A stretch of DNA of 64,000 nt from Macrococcoides bohemicum (GCF_042658685.1 NZ_JBHSQY010000001.1), one strand, 5' to 3'. Positions 50,897-60,173 are shown, counted from the stretch's first letter. Program-made: numbers and translations. The notes: generated by a model not told the origin, from the letters alone.

Positions 50897-51325
50897 ATGA
50901 TCTATAAAAGTCGTAACAACAATTTCCAGAAAGTAATGGTCTTCATCGTTAGCATTTTAATAATATTAGCGTGCTTTATGAATTTTTTGACGAGTGGGAT
51001 TGCTTCAATTGTTATCGGAATATTATTAATCTATATTATCTTGCATGAATATTATGCTATAGAAAATCACACCTTAGTTATTAAAAAGGGTTTTGAAACA
51101 AACAAGATTAACATACTGAACATTGATTTATTAAATATTATACACATTAGAAATATGACGTATATTGAAATTGTAAGTAAGAATAAAAAGATTGTTGTAA
51201 AACCTGTAGAAACCAATCAATTTATAAAGCATCTCATTAGCATCAATCCATATATACATGTACAAAATCTGAATAAATCAACTAAACAGGTTGTAAAGCC
51301 TGTTATGAATGAGTCTGTTCAGTGA
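50897..51325 (+). CDS. small membrane protein with PH-like domain
   Basis: 142 residues. Two adjacent hydrophobic helices (VMVFIVSILIILACFMNFLT and IASIVIGILLIYIILHEYY) are followed by a soluble region ENHTLVIKKGFETNKINILNIDLLNIIHIRNMTYIEIVSKNKKIVVKPVETNQFIKHLISINPYIHV, which resembles the bacterial PH-like domain of the YyaB/SunI type. Such proteins include bacteriocin immunity and stress factors; a role here is not assigned. AGAGGGTGAT precedes ATG 50897. It stands between a strong terminator and phoH. Confidence 0.7.
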   Translation: MIYKSRNNNFQKVMVFIVSILIILACFMNFLTSGIASIVIGILLIYIILHEYYAIENHTLVIKKGFETNKINILNIDLLNIIHIRNMTYIEIVSKNKKIVVKPVETNQFIKHLISINPYIHVQNLNKSTKQVVKPVMNESVQ

Positions 51326-51391
51326 TAATTAATTGTTTGTTCTGCATGAGTTTGATAAAGTTAAATTAACATTACTTAAAGGAGTTTTTGA

Positions 51392-52336
51392 ATGTCTCAA
51401 ATTATCCGCTTCGATAATATCAATGAAGCTCAAGCGTTGCTTGGTAACCAAGATGAACACCTGAAGTTTTTAGAAGAATCATTTGATGTTGAGATTCATA
51501 CAAGAGGTCAGGAATTAACAATATATGGTGAAGATGAGAAAGTAGTCGTTGCAGAAAGTGTAGTAAAAAGTCTGTTAACTGTTATCCGTAAAGGTACTTC
51601 CATTTCTTTACGTGACGTTCAGTCAGCGGTACAGATGGCAACGAATGGTACCTTGCAGTATTTAAGTGACCTATACGATGAAGAAATCACGAAAGATGCT
51701 TTCGGTAAACCGATTCGTGCTAAGACGATGGGACAACGTCTGTATATACGCCATATCAAACATAACGATCTCGTATTTGGAATCGGTCCGGCAGGTACAG
51801 GTAAGACATTTTTAGCTGTTGTTATGGCTGCACAAGCGTTAAGAAATGGCAAAGTGAAGCGTATCGTGCTGACACGTCCTGCTGTTGAAGCAGGAGAATC
51901 ATTAGGATTTCTGCCTGGAGATTTAAAAGAGAAAGTTGATCCATATTTAAGACCTTTGTATGATGGATTACACTTTGTATTAGGTGCTGAACATACGGCA
52001 CGTTTAATGGAACGTGGTGTTATTGAAATTGCACCGCTTGCATATATGCGTGGTAGAACTTTAGAAGATGCTTTTGTTATCTTAGATGAAGCACAGAATA
52101 CAACGCATGCTCAGATGAAGATGTTTTTAACACGTCTAGGTTTTGGTTCAAAGATGGTTATAACAGGCGATGAAACACAGATTGATTTACCAAAAGGTGT
52201 AAAGAGTGGCTTAGTGGAAGCTGTTCAGAGGTTGGGTAAAGTAAGTGGTATAGAAGTGCATCATTTTGATGCTGCCGATGTTGTGAGACATCCATTAGTT
52301 GGTAAAATTATTAATGCATATGAAGGTGATGAATAA
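51392..52336 (+). CDS. phoH: PhoH family ATPase
   Basis: 314-residue P-loop protein with Walker A GIGPAGTGKT (130-139), the PhoH segment RPAVEAGESLGFLPGDLKEKVDPYLRPLYDGL and Walker B AFVILDEAQNTTHAQMKMFLTRLG. Linked with RNA metabolism and with YbeY, whose gene overlaps its stop by one base. GGAG precedes ATG 51392. Confidence 0.96.
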   Translation: MSQIIRFDNINEAQALLGNQDEHLKFLEESFDVEIHTRGQELTIYGEDEKVVVAESVVKSLLTVIRKGTSISLRDVQSAVQMATNGTLQYLSDLYDEEITKDAFGKPIRAKTMGQRLYIRHIKHNDLVFGIGPAGTGKTFLAVVMAAQALRNGKVKRIVLTRPAVEAGESLGFLPGDLKEKVDPYLRPLYDGLHFVLGAEHTARLMERGVIEIAPLAYMRGRTLEDAFVILDEAQNTTHAQMKMFLTRLGFGSKMVITGDETQIDLPKGVKSGLVEAVQRLGKVSGIEVHHFDAADVVRHPLVGKIINAYEGDE

Positions 52337-52800
52337 TGTTAACAGTTGATTTTATAGATGATGACGAAATGATTGCTGCAGATCACTTATCAGAAATTGA
52401 AAAGTTATTGCAATTTGCTGCACATCAAGAAGGTATTGATGAAGAAGCTGAAGTCGCTGTATCTTTTGTTAATGAAGATGAAATACAAAGTATCAATAAA
52501 GAATATCGTGATAAAGATAGTGTTACAGATGTCATAAGCTTTGCTTTAGAAGAGGGTGAAGATGAAGATTTTGAAATGCCGGATGCGCCTCGTGTTTTAG
52601 GCGACATTATTATTTGTGTTAAACGTGCAGAAGAGCAGGCAAAAGAATATGGTCACTCTTTTGAACGTGAGTTAGGATTCCTATCAGTTCATGGACTATT
52701 ACATCTTTTAGGATATGATCATATGAATGAAGCAGATGAGAAAAAAATGTTTGGACGCCAGGATGAAATATTAAATGCTTACGGCTTAACGAGAGAATAA
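52336..52800 (+). CDS. ybeY: rRNA maturation endoribonuclease YbeY
   Basis: 154-residue metalloprotein with zinc ligands H119, H123 and H129 in HGLLHLLGYDH. DVISFALEEGEDEDFEMPDAPRVLGDIIIC is the other family block. Functions in 16S 3'-end maturation and ribosome quality control. Start overlaps the phoH stop (TAATG). Confidence 0.96.
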   Translation: MLTVDFIDDDEMIAADHLSEIEKLLQFAAHQEGIDEEAEVAVSFVNEDEIQSINKEYRDKDSVTDVISFALEEGEDEDFEMPDAPRVLGDIIICVKRAEEQAKEYGHSFERELGFLSVHGLLHLLGYDHMNEADEKKMFGRQDEILNAYGLTRE

Positions 52801-52802
52801 GG

Positions 52803-53147
52803 ATGAAACGATTTTTATATCCAGTGCAAGGTTTCATAACGTTGTTAAAAAAAGATATTAATTTTGTTATTCATTTAATTGCCGCGGTATTAGTAACTAT
52901 CTTTTCATTTTATTTTCAAATTACAAAAGTAGAATGGATGTTTGTGATTATTGCGATTTTTTCTGTATTGTTTATGGAGGTGATAAATACTTCAGTAGAA
53001 TATGTTGTGGACCTTGTCACAGAAGATTATCATGAACTAGCAAAGCATGCTAAAGATACAGCCGCGTTTGCAGTTTTATTATCATCAATCATGAGTACTA
53101 TTATCGGAATAAGCATTTTCATACCTTATATAATCAAATTATTTTAG
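52803..53147 (+). CDS. dgkA: undecaprenol/diacylglycerol kinase
   Basis: 114-residue integral membrane kinase with three hydrophobic segments. The conserved EVINTSVEYVVDLV and HAKDTAAFAVLLSS supply the catalytic glutamates and aspartate. In Gram-positives this family phosphorylates undecaprenol for cell wall synthesis. Start 2 bp after the ybeY stop, with a poorly spaced ribosome site, so translation is probably coupled. Confidence 0.93.
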   Translation: MKRFLYPVQGFITLLKKDINFVIHLIAAVLVTIFSFYFQITKVEWMFVIIAIFSVLFMEVINTSVEYVVDLVTEDYHELAKHAKDTAAFAVLLSSIMSTIIGISIFIPYIIKLF

Positions 53148-53157
53148 GAGGGATATT

Positions 53158-53571
53158 ATGGAATTTAAAAATGAATGGCTGGATGGTGTTAAGACAGCTC
53201 GAGAAAAAGCATATACACCGTATTCAAATTTTAAAGTGGGTGCATTTTTAATCGCTAAAGATGGTACGACATTTGATGGATGTAATGTTGAGAATGCAGC
53301 ATATGGTGATTGTATTTGCGCAGAACGTACTGCACTTGTTTCAGCAATAGCTCAGGGGTATAAACCAGGAGATTTTGAAGCGTTGGTTGTTACAACTGAC
53401 ACACCAAAACCTTCATCTCCGTGTGGCTCATGCAGACAAGTAATTAAAGAGCTATGCGAAGATGAAATGCCAGTATACTTAACAAATATTAAAGGTGATG
53501 TGATCAAACGTACCGTAGATGATTTATTACCGTTAGGATTTTCAGGAAGGGACTTAGAAGATGTCAAATAA
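53158..53571 (+). CDS. cdd: cytidine deaminase
   Basis: 137-residue tetrameric zinc enzyme deaminating cytidine and deoxycytidine for salvage. C54-A-E56 (CICAERTAL) and PCGSC (C89, C92) supply zinc ligands and the catalytic glutamate. TTAGGAGGG precedes ATG 53158. Overlaps era by 11 bp. Confidence 0.96.
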   Translation: MEFKNEWLDGVKTAREKAYTPYSNFKVGAFLIAKDGTTFDGCNVENAAYGDCICAERTALVSAIAQGYKPGDFEALVVTTDTPKPSSPCGSCRQVIKELCEDEMPVYLTNIKGDVIKRTVDDLLPLGFSGRDLEDVK

Positions 53572-54463
53572 TTTTAAATCAGGATTTGTAGCGATAATTG
53601 GTAGACCCAATGTCGGAAAATCAACTTTTATGAATAAAGTGCTTGGACAAAAAGTTGCAATTATGTCAGACAAAGCACAGACTACAAGAAACAAAGTTCA
53701 AGGTGTACTTACAACAGAACAATCTCAAATCATATTCATCGATACGCCAGGCATTCATAAACCAAAACATGTATTAGGTGATTATATGATGAAGATCGCT
53801 AAAAATACATTACGAGAAGTAGATGCGATATTATTTATGGTAAATGTTGAAGAAAGTTTAGGGCGTGGTGATGAATTTATCATTGAGCTATTAAAATCAA
53901 ACAAGACACCGATTTTCTTAGTCTTAAATAAGATTGACAAGATTCATCCAGATCAACTGATTAAAGAAATTGAAAAATATAAGGACTTGTTACCATTCGC
54001 TGAAGTAGTGCCAATTTCAGCACTACAAGGAAATAATGTTGATCGATTAGTGGAAGTGATTGAAGGTTATATGCCGGAAGGACCGATGTATTATCCGAAA
54101 GATACAATTTCAGATCATCCAGAAGAATTTATCGTAGCAGAATTAATTCGTGAAAAGGCCCTGCATTTAACAAGTCAGGAAATCCCCCATGCCATCGGTG
54201 TTCAAGTTGAAAAGATGACACGTGTTTCTGATGACCAGGTAGATATTGAGGCGACTATATATATCGAACGTGATTCTCAAAAAGGAATTATTATTGGAAA
54301 GAAAGGTTCAATGTTAAAGCAAATTGGTCAAAATGCACGTAAAGATATCGAAATGTTACTAGGTTCTAAAGTTTATTTAGAACTTTGGGTGAAAGTACAA
54401 AAAGATTGGCGTAATAAACCGAACTTTATTCGTCAAATCGGTTATAGAGAAGATGAATATTAA
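53561..54463 (+). CDS. era: ribosome assembly GTPase Era
   Basis: 300-residue GTPase plus KH domain. G1 is GRPNVGKS (14-21), followed by G3 DTPG, G4 NKID, and the C-terminal KH domain with GIIIGKKGSMLKQIG, which binds the 3' end of 16S rRNA. It overlaps cdd by 11 bp and recO by 1 bp. Confidence 0.97.
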   Translation: MSNNFKSGFVAIIGRPNVGKSTFMNKVLGQKVAIMSDKAQTTRNKVQGVLTTEQSQIIFIDTPGIHKPKHVLGDYMMKIAKNTLREVDAILFMVNVEESLGRGDEFIIELLKSNKTPIFLVLNKIDKIHPDQLIKEIEKYKDLLPFAEVVPISALQGNNVDRLVEVIEGYMPEGPMYYPKDTISDHPEEFIVAELIREKALHLTSQEIPHAIGVQVEKMTRVSDDQVDIEATIYIERDSQKGIIIGKKGSMLKQIGQNARKDIEMLLGSKVYLELWVKVQKDWRNKPNFIRQIGYREDEY

Positions 54464-55215
54464 TGCTTAAAAAGTCTGTTGGTATTGTTATCAGGAGAGT
54501 AGAATATGGTGATAATCATTTGATTATCACTTTTTTAAATGAAGCAGGTATAAAAGTAGCAGTGATGGCTAGAAATGCGCGTAAATCAACAAAGTATGGT
54601 GCAGGTTTAGATTTGTTCTATGAAAATCTATTTATCTTTTCACAATTTAAAGGAATGGGAACGCTTAGTTCTGTAGACATAATAGAAAGTCATTATTCAA
54701 TTCGTAGTGACATAATGAAGTTAACTTATGCACAATATATTGTTGAGATAATAGATAGAGGTCTCGATGATGATACGTCTAATAAACAAGTGTTTCAGTT
54801 GTTGAAATTTGGTCTGGATAGGATTTCAGAGGGAGATAATGAAGCATTAATTGCATTATTTGTTTCACTCAAAATGATGTCGCTCTATGGGTATGAACCC
54901 AACTTTAAATACAGTGCACATGACGGTGCGTTGGATCATAAAGATTTTGTTGCATATTCGTTTAAATATAATAGTGTCGTGACAAAGTTCGGATTAATAG
55001 ATGACCCTCATGCTATCCGTATATCAAATAAAGCATTGTATTTGCTATATCTACTCGATGAAATACCTCTGGATAAAGTAAGCGGGATGAAAATTAGTGA
55101 CGAAGTAGTCCGAGAGATGGAATCACTTGTCTTTAAAATGTACGATGAATTTGTAGGCGTATTTTTGAAATCTCGCAAAATTATTGAACAGTTAAATCAG
55201 ATGGATCAACAATAA
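54463..55215 (+). CDS. recO: DNA repair protein RecO
   Basis: 250 residues. N-terminal OB fold (SVGIVIRRVEYGDNHLIITFLNEAGIKVAVMARNARK) and a helical C-terminal domain (LKMMSLYGYEPNF). The zinc cysteines found in some RecO proteins are missing. Loads RecA with RecR in the RecF pathway. Start overlaps the era stop by one base; a terminator follows. Confidence 0.94.
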   Translation: MLKKSVGIVIRRVEYGDNHLIITFLNEAGIKVAVMARNARKSTKYGAGLDLFYENLFIFSQFKGMGTLSSVDIIESHYSIRSDIMKLTYAQYIVEIIDRGLDDDTSNKQVFQLLKFGLDRISEGDNEALIALFVSLKMMSLYGYEPNFKYSAHDGALDHKDFVAYSFKYNSVVTKFGLIDDPHAIRISNKALYLLYLLDEIPLDKVSGMKISDEVVREMESLVFKMYDEFVGVFLKSRKIIEQLNQMDQQ

Positions 55216-55250
55216 AAAGCACTCATGAATGGTAATCATGGGTGCTTTAA
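55216..55250. terminator. bidirectional terminator between recO and glyQS
   Basis: AAAGCACTCATGA (55216-55228) pairs with TCATGGGTGCTTT (55236-55248), with one G-U pair, between converging genes. Confidence 0.85.
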
Positions 55251-55258
55251 AAATTTAA

Positions 55259-56647
55259 TTAGAACTTAATTTTTTCTTCTAAGAATGATTTTACTTCACT
55301 GATAGGCATACGTACTTGTTCCATTGTGTCACGGTCACGTATTGTTACTTGATTATCCTCTAATGAATCGAAGTCAAATGTAATACAGAATGGTGTACCG
55401 ATTTCATCTTGACGTCTATAACGTTTACCGATTGATTGACTTTCATCAAAGTCAATTGCAAAGTATGCGCTTAATTCTTCGTATACTTTCATAGCATCAG
55501 CTGACAATTTCTTACTTAATGGAAGGATTGCTGCCTTATAAGGTGCTAATGCTGGGTGGAAACGTAAAACTGTACGTTTGTCATCACCTTCTAAAACTTC
55601 TTCATCATAGGCATCACATAAGAATGCTAATGTTACACGGTCTGCACCTAATGATGGTTCAATAACGTAAGGTACATATTTTTCACCTGTTTCCTGATCG
55701 TGATATTTGAAGTCATCATTTGATGCATTCATATGAGCTGTTAAGTCAAAATCAGTACGGCTTGCAATTCCCCATAATTCACCCCAACCGAATGGGAATT
55801 TATATTCGATATCTGTTGTAGCATTTGAGTAGTGAGATAATTCATCTTCGTCATGGTCGCGTAATTTTGTATTTTCATCTTTAATGCCTAGATCTTTTAA
55901 CCATTTAGCTGAAAATTCTTTCCAGTAAGTCTGCCATTCGATTTCAGTACCAGGCTTACAGAAGAATTCTAATTCCATTTGTTCAAACTCACGTGTGCGG
56001 AAAATAAAGTTTCCTGGAGTAATTTCATTACGGAATGATTTGCCGATTTGAGCAATACCAAACGGTAATTTCTTACGCATAGAACGTTGCACGTTCTTGT
56101 AGTTCACGAAAATACCTTGTGCTGTTTCAGGGCGTAAGAATATTTCATTAGTAGAAGATTCAGTAACCCCCTGGAATGTTTTGAACATTAAGTTAAACTG
56201 ACGAATTTCCGTCCAGTTTGATGTACCTGATTCTGGACATACGATTCCTTTTTCGTCAATAAACTGCTTCATTTCCTCAAAACTCATACCATCGGCAATA
56301 AAGTGCTCGTCACCCTGAGCATGCATGTAGTCTTCAATTAATTTATCCGCACGATAACGAATTTTTGAGTCTTTATTATCGATCATAGGGTCGTTGAAGT
56401 TTGATAAGTGTCCACTTGCTTCCCATGTTTTTGGATTCATTAAGATTGCTGCATCTAATCCAACATTATAAGGAGATTGCTGAACAAATTTTTGCCACCA
56501 TGCATGTTTCACATTATTTTTTAGTTCTACCCCAAGAGGACCGTAATCCCATGTGTTTGCTAACCCTCCGTAAATTTCGCTACCAGGAAATACAAATCCG
56601 CGATGTTTTGCAAGATTAACGATTGTTTCCATTTTGTTTTCAGTCAT
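55259..56647 (-). CDS. glyQS: glycyl-tRNA synthetase, dimeric type
   Basis: Class IIa single-chain synthetase of 462 residues, typical of Staphylococcaceae. It has HRGFVFPGSEIYGGLANTWDYGPLGVELKNNVK at the N-terminus, LRPETAQGIFVNYKN, the FRNEITPGNFIFRTREFEQMELEFF motif 2, ELWGIASRTDFDL and EPSLGADRVTLAFL. I choose the minus-strand ATG at 56647; the longer start at 56662 places the GGAGG ribosome site inside the gene. Governed by a glycine T-box. Confidence 0.96.
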   Translation of the reverse strand: MTENKMETIVNLAKHRGFVFPGSEIYGGLANTWDYGPLGVELKNNVKHAWWQKFVQQSPYNVGLDAAILMNPKTWEASGHLSNFNDPMIDNKDSKIRYRADKLIEDYMHAQGDEHFIADGMSFEEMKQFIDEKGIVCPESGTSNWTEIRQFNLMFKTFQGVTESSTNEIFLRPETAQGIFVNYKNVQRSMRKKLPFGIAQIGKSFRNEITPGNFIFRTREFEQMELEFFCKPGTEIEWQTYWKEFSAKWLKDLGIKDENTKLRDHDEDELSHYSNATTDIEYKFPFGWGELWGIASRTDFDLTAHMNASNDDFKYHDQETGEKYVPYVIEPSLGADRVTLAFLCDAYDEEVLEGDDKRTVLRFHPALAPYKAAILPLSKKLSADAMKVYEELSAYFAIDFDESQSIGKRYRRQDEIGTPFCITFDFDSLEDNQVTIRDRDTMEQVRMPISEVKSFLEEKIKF

Positions 56648-56675
56648 GTTGATATCCTCCATTTATTTTTGAGTA

Positions 56676-56880
56676 AACAAAAAGTCCCAAGGCAAATAGA
56701 TTGCCTTGGGACGAGTATATATACCCGCGGTTCCACCCAAATTAGTGTTTACTCGCTTTTAATTATTAACAATGTAAATGTACGCCAATTTATTGTTAAG
56801 CTTTCACCATCCTTAACTCGCTTAATTAAAATATAACATGAAAATTAATTAACCTCAATTGTTATGCAGTACATTTGTAA
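56676..56880 (-). promoter_or_regulatory. T-box riboswitch leader of glyQS
   Basis: Reading the minus strand: stem I base AAATGTAC (56876-56869) pairs with GTACATTT (56783-56776). Immediately before that arm is the glycine codon GGC (56786-56784) as specifier. The distal loop GGATGGTGAAAG is at 56812-56801. The T-box GGGTGGAACCGCGG runs about 56738-56725. The terminator pairs 56712-56701 with 56695-56684 over 12 bp, followed by a U-run. A possible promoter is TAGACA-N17-TATACC upstream, inside the ccpN promoter region. Confidence 0.88.
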
Positions 56881-56903
56881 ATTTAAGTATGAGTAGGTAT
56901 AAT
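56875..56903 (+). promoter_or_regulatory. promoter of ccpN
   Basis: TTGTAA (56875-56880) and TATAAT (56898-56903) are 17 bp apart. It overlaps the beginning of the divergent glyQS leader. Confidence 0.7.
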
Positions 56904-56917
56904 AAAATAAATAAAGT

Positions 56918-57565
56918 ATGTCTACTATTGGGGTGATTGTCATAGAGTTAAATAAAAGACAAGAAAAGATTTTACAAATTGTAAAAAATAATGGCCCCAT
57001 CACCGGTGAGAAGATTGCTGAGAAATTGAGTCTAACACGTGCTACTTTACGTCCGGATCTTGCAATTTTAACGATGGCTGGATATTTAGATGCACGTCCT
57101 CGTGTCGGTTACTTTTATACAGGGAAATCCAGTACTCAATTACTTTCAGAATCGATTAAGAAGTTTCGGGTTAAAGATTTTCAGTCTGTACCTATTGTTA
57201 TTCATGAAGATTCAAGTACATATGAAGCAATCTGTGCAATGTTCCTGGATGATGTAGGAACTTTGTTTGTAACAAATAAAGAAAATCACCTTGTCGGTGT
57301 ATGTTCCAGAAAGGATTTACTCCGTGCATCGATGGGGGGACAAGAAATTCATACGACACCGATTCATGTTTATATGACACGAGTCCCAAATGTCTCTGTA
57401 TGTTATAAAGATGACTTATTATTTTATGCCGCTAAACAAATTATCGATAAGCAAATAGATTCAATTCCAGTTGTTGTTGAAAAAGACGGACATTATGAAG
57501 TTACCGGTCGTATTAGTAAAACTACTATAACGAGAGCATTTGTTTCTCTAATCGAAGATGAATAA
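56918..57565 (+). CDS. ccpN: CBS-domain transcription repressor CcpN
   Basis: 215 residues as listed from ATG 56918. An N-terminal HTH (ELNKRQEKILQIVKNNGPITGEKIAEKLSLTRATLRPDLAILTMAGYLDARPRVGYFY) precedes two CBS domains (about 75-210). CcpN represses gluconeogenesis genes (gapB, pckA) in Bacillus, and the following ppsR gene is its usual neighbour. The start is uncertain: the only ribosome-like site, GGGGTGA (56930-56936), lies downstream of ATG 56918 and best fits a non-standard ATA at 56942 (family start IELNKRQ). Confidence 0.9.
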   Translation: MSTIGVIVIELNKRQEKILQIVKNNGPITGEKIAEKLSLTRATLRPDLAILTMAGYLDARPRVGYFYTGKSSTQLLSESIKKFRVKDFQSVPIVIHEDSSTYEAICAMFLDDVGTLFVTNKENHLVGVCSRKDLLRASMGGQEIHTTPIHVYMTRVPNVSVCYKDDLLFYAAKQIIDKQIDSIPVVVEKDGHYEVTGRISKTTITRAFVSLIEDE

Positions 57566-57579
57566 GGAGAATTTATAGT

Positions 57580-58389
57580 ATGAATGAAATGAGATTAATT
57601 ATTGCATCAGATTCAGTTGGTGAAACAGCAGAACTCGTTACAAAAGCATGTATTTCTCAGTTTAATATGTTAAATAATGTTGTAGATACAATTCGTCTGC
57701 CATATATTGAAACACATGAAAATATCAATGAAGTAATTGGCCTGGCTAAAGAACAAAAATCCATCGTTGTATACACTTTAGTTAAGCCGAATGTCAGAGC
57801 TTATATGCAGTCAGCATTAGCCAAACATAATATTAAAAGCGTAGATTTAATGGGTCCTTTAATGGGGCTATTAGAAGAGACGCTTGAAGAAAAACCGTTA
57901 AATGAGCCTGGGATGGTACATAAACTAGATGAAGATTATTTTAAGAAGATAGAAGCGATTGAATTCGCTGTAAAATATGATGACGGTCGAGATCCGCGTG
58001 GACTTTCTAAAGCTGATATCGTCTTAATCGGTGTTTCACGTACTTCAAAGACACCACTAAGTCAGTATTTGGCTCATAAAAGATTTAAAGTAATGAATGT
58101 ACCATTAGTGCCGGAAGTTGATCCGCCTGATCAGTTATTTGAAATCGATCCAAAAAAATGTATCGCATTAAAAATTGATCCTGAGAAATTGAATAAAATC
58201 CGAATTGAACGCTTAGCTCAACTTGGACTAAAAAATGATGCGAATTATGCGAAAGATCAACGTATTTTAGAAGAACTAAAATACTTTGAAGAGATTGTCT
58301 CAAGAATTAATTGTGAAGTTATTGATGTTTCGAATAAAGCAATTGAAGAGACGGCGAATGAAATCATTAAAATAATTACTAGAAATTAA
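57580..58389 (+). CDS. ppsR: pyruvate phosphate dikinase regulatory protein
   Basis: 269-residue bifunctional kinase/phosphorylase (DUF299, Bacillus yqfL). LIIASDSVGETAELVTKA at the N-terminus and the P-loop-like GVSRTSK (151-157) are family features. It switches PEP synthase/PPDK on and off by ADP-dependent phosphorylation and pyrophosphorolysis. The AAGGAG site overlaps the ccpN stop region. Confidence 0.93.
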   Translation: MNEMRLIIASDSVGETAELVTKACISQFNMLNNVVDTIRLPYIETHENINEVIGLAKEQKSIVVYTLVKPNVRAYMQSALAKHNIKSVDLMGPLMGLLEETLEEKPLNEPGMVHKLDEDYFKKIEAIEFAVKYDDGRDPRGLSKADIVLIGVSRTSKTPLSQYLAHKRFKVMNVPLVPEVDPPDQLFEIDPKKCIALKIDPEKLNKIRIERLAQLGLKNDANYAKDQRILEELKYFEEIVSRINCEVIDVSNKAIEETANEIIKIITRN

Positions 58390-58412
58390 TATGGGTATGA
58401 TGAGGTGGAAGG

Positions 58413-60173
58413 TTGCAAATCGATCCAAAAATAATTAATGAAATACGGGAAAAAAATGATATTTTAGATGTTGTAAGTCAATATGTTAAATTAGAAAAAA
58501 GGGGACGTAACTATATCGGTTTATGTCCCTTTCATGATGAAAAAACGCCATCATTTTCAGTTTCTGTTGAAAAACAGATTTGTCATTGTTTCGGATGTAA
58601 AAAGGGTGGTAATGTTTTTCAGTTTATAGAACAAATTGAAAATGTTTCGTTTATAGAAGCTGTTAAAATATTAGGCGAAAATGTCGATATTAAGATAGAT
58701 GCTGAACGTGATAAACCAGCAGTTGAAAATGACCATACGAAAATGGTTGAAATGCATAACTTATTAAATGATTATTATCATTATGTATTAAAAGCGATTG
58801 AAGAGGCTGAACCAGCTTTAGAATATCTTCATAAACGTGGACTAGATGACGATATGATTGCCAAAGAAAAAATTGGTTTCAGTCCGAATGTAAGTCATTT
58901 TGCGTTAGATTTTCTAAAAAAACGTGGATATGATGAATCACTTGCTTATGAAGCGGGTCTTTTAAGCAGAAATGAGGAAAATTTCAGTTATTTTGACCGT
59001 TTTCGTAATCGTATTATGTTTCCGATACGAAATGTACGAGGAGATACAGTTGGCTTCTCTGCACGTAGTTTTGATGGTAGTGAACCTAAATATTTAAATA
59101 GTCCTGAGACACCGATATTTCAAAAAAGAAATATCCTTTATCATATTGACGTTGCACGTAAACCGATTAGGGAATCAGATGAAGTTATTTTACTTGAAGG
59201 TTTTATGGATGTATTAAAACTTAGTGAAGTAGGTATTCATAATGCAGTAGCAACAATGGGTACAGCATTAAGTAGAGAGCATGTAATTTCACTGAAAAAA
59301 CTCGCACAAAATATTACGTTAATGTTTGATGGAGATCGAGCAGGTATTGAAGCGACACTAAAATCAGGAAAGACATTACTTTCAGAAGGATTAAATGTAT
59401 TTGTAGTTCCGATTCATAAAGGAAAAGATCCGGATGAGATGATCAGAGATTTAGGGAAAAATCAGTTCTTAGAATACTTTCAAACACATAAAATAAATTA
59501 TTTAAGCTTTTATATGCAATATTATCAGAATGAAATAAAGAATAATGATTTAGCATATGAAAAACATTTGAATAATATTATTCAAGATGCTAAACTTATG
59601 AATTCTGAAGTATTACAGAAAAAAGTATTGCATGAAGCAAGTGATTTGTTTAAAGTAGATTTTGACAGTTTAAAATATCAAGTACAAAAAAATCAGAAAA
59701 AGCGTCCGTTTAATCAGATTAATGTTGGTATCAAACAAGAAACATTAAACAAGATAGAGACTGCTGAACGTGTTGTACTGAAGCATTTTATGACAGATAA
59801 ATATTTATTCACGCAATATAAAGATGCTCTGCCTGCTCATAATTTCTCAAATGCATACCATAGAGTGATTTATGAGGCGTTAATGGGGTATTACAATAAT
59901 GAAGACCAATTTAATCTCAGTCAATTCATCACTCATATTCCTCAGGATATTCATGAGGTATGCTTATCAATTGACAGCATGTTGGTTAATTCTGAACCTA
60001 CTACAGATGAAATAAATGATTATGTATACGTTTTTAATGAGGAGCAGCATGAATTATCACATGTGAATCAACTGAAACAAGCTTTAAAAGATGCAATTGC
60101 TATAGGTGATATGGAAACACGCGATAATATTGTGAGAGAAATCATTCAATATCAAAGATCAAAAAAGCACTAG
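58413..60173 (+). CDS. dnaG: DNA primase
   Basis: 586 residues. An N-terminal zinc finger C38-H41-C59-C62 (CPFHDEKTPSFSV, CHCFGC) is followed by the RNA polymerase core and Toprim domain with LLEGFMDVL (about 257-265) and MFDGDRAG (about 303-310). A C-terminal helicase-binding domain ends the protein. Start TTG 58413 after GAGGTGGA. First gene of the macromolecular synthesis pair dnaG-rpoD. Confidence 0.96.
   Translation: MQIDPKIINEIREKNDILDVVSQYVKLEKRGRNYIGLCPFHDEKTPSFSVSVEKQICHCFGCKKGGNVFQFIEQIENVSFIEAVKILGENVDIKIDAERDKPAVENDHTKMVEMHNLLNDYYHYVLKAIEEAEPALEYLHKRGLDDDMIAKEKIGFSPNVSHFALDFLKKRGYDESLAYEAGLLSRNEENFSYFDRFRNRIMFPIRNVRGDTVGFSARSFDGSEPKYLNSPETPIFQKRNILYHIDVARKPIRESDEVILLEGFMDVLKLSEVGIHNAVATMGTALSREHVISLKKLAQNITLMFDGDRAGIEATLKSGKTLLSEGLNVFVVPIHKGKDPDEMIRDLGKNQFLEYFQTHKINYLSFYMQYYQNEIKNNDLAYEKHLNNIIQDAKLMNSEVLQKKVLHEASDLFKVDFDSLKYQVQKNQKKRPFNQINVGIKQETLNKIETAERVVLKHFMTDKYLFTQYKDALPAHNFSNAYHRVIYEALMGYYNNEDQFNLSQFITHIPQDIHEVCLSIDSMLVNSEPTTDEINDYVYVFNEEQHELSHVNQLKQALKDAIAIGDMETRDNIVREIIQYQRSKKH

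Noticed and set aside
56603..56836. Plus-strand frame across the glyQS leader
   Set aside because: It covers the T-box terminator and antiterminator on the other strand and has no ribosome site or recognisable protein.
56830..56858. Minus-strand promoter TTGAGG-N17-TATATT before glyQS
   Set aside because: It would start transcription inside the T-box and remove the 5' arm of stem I. The arm pairing 56869-56876 with 56776-56783 next to the GGC specifier shows that the leader begins further upstream.
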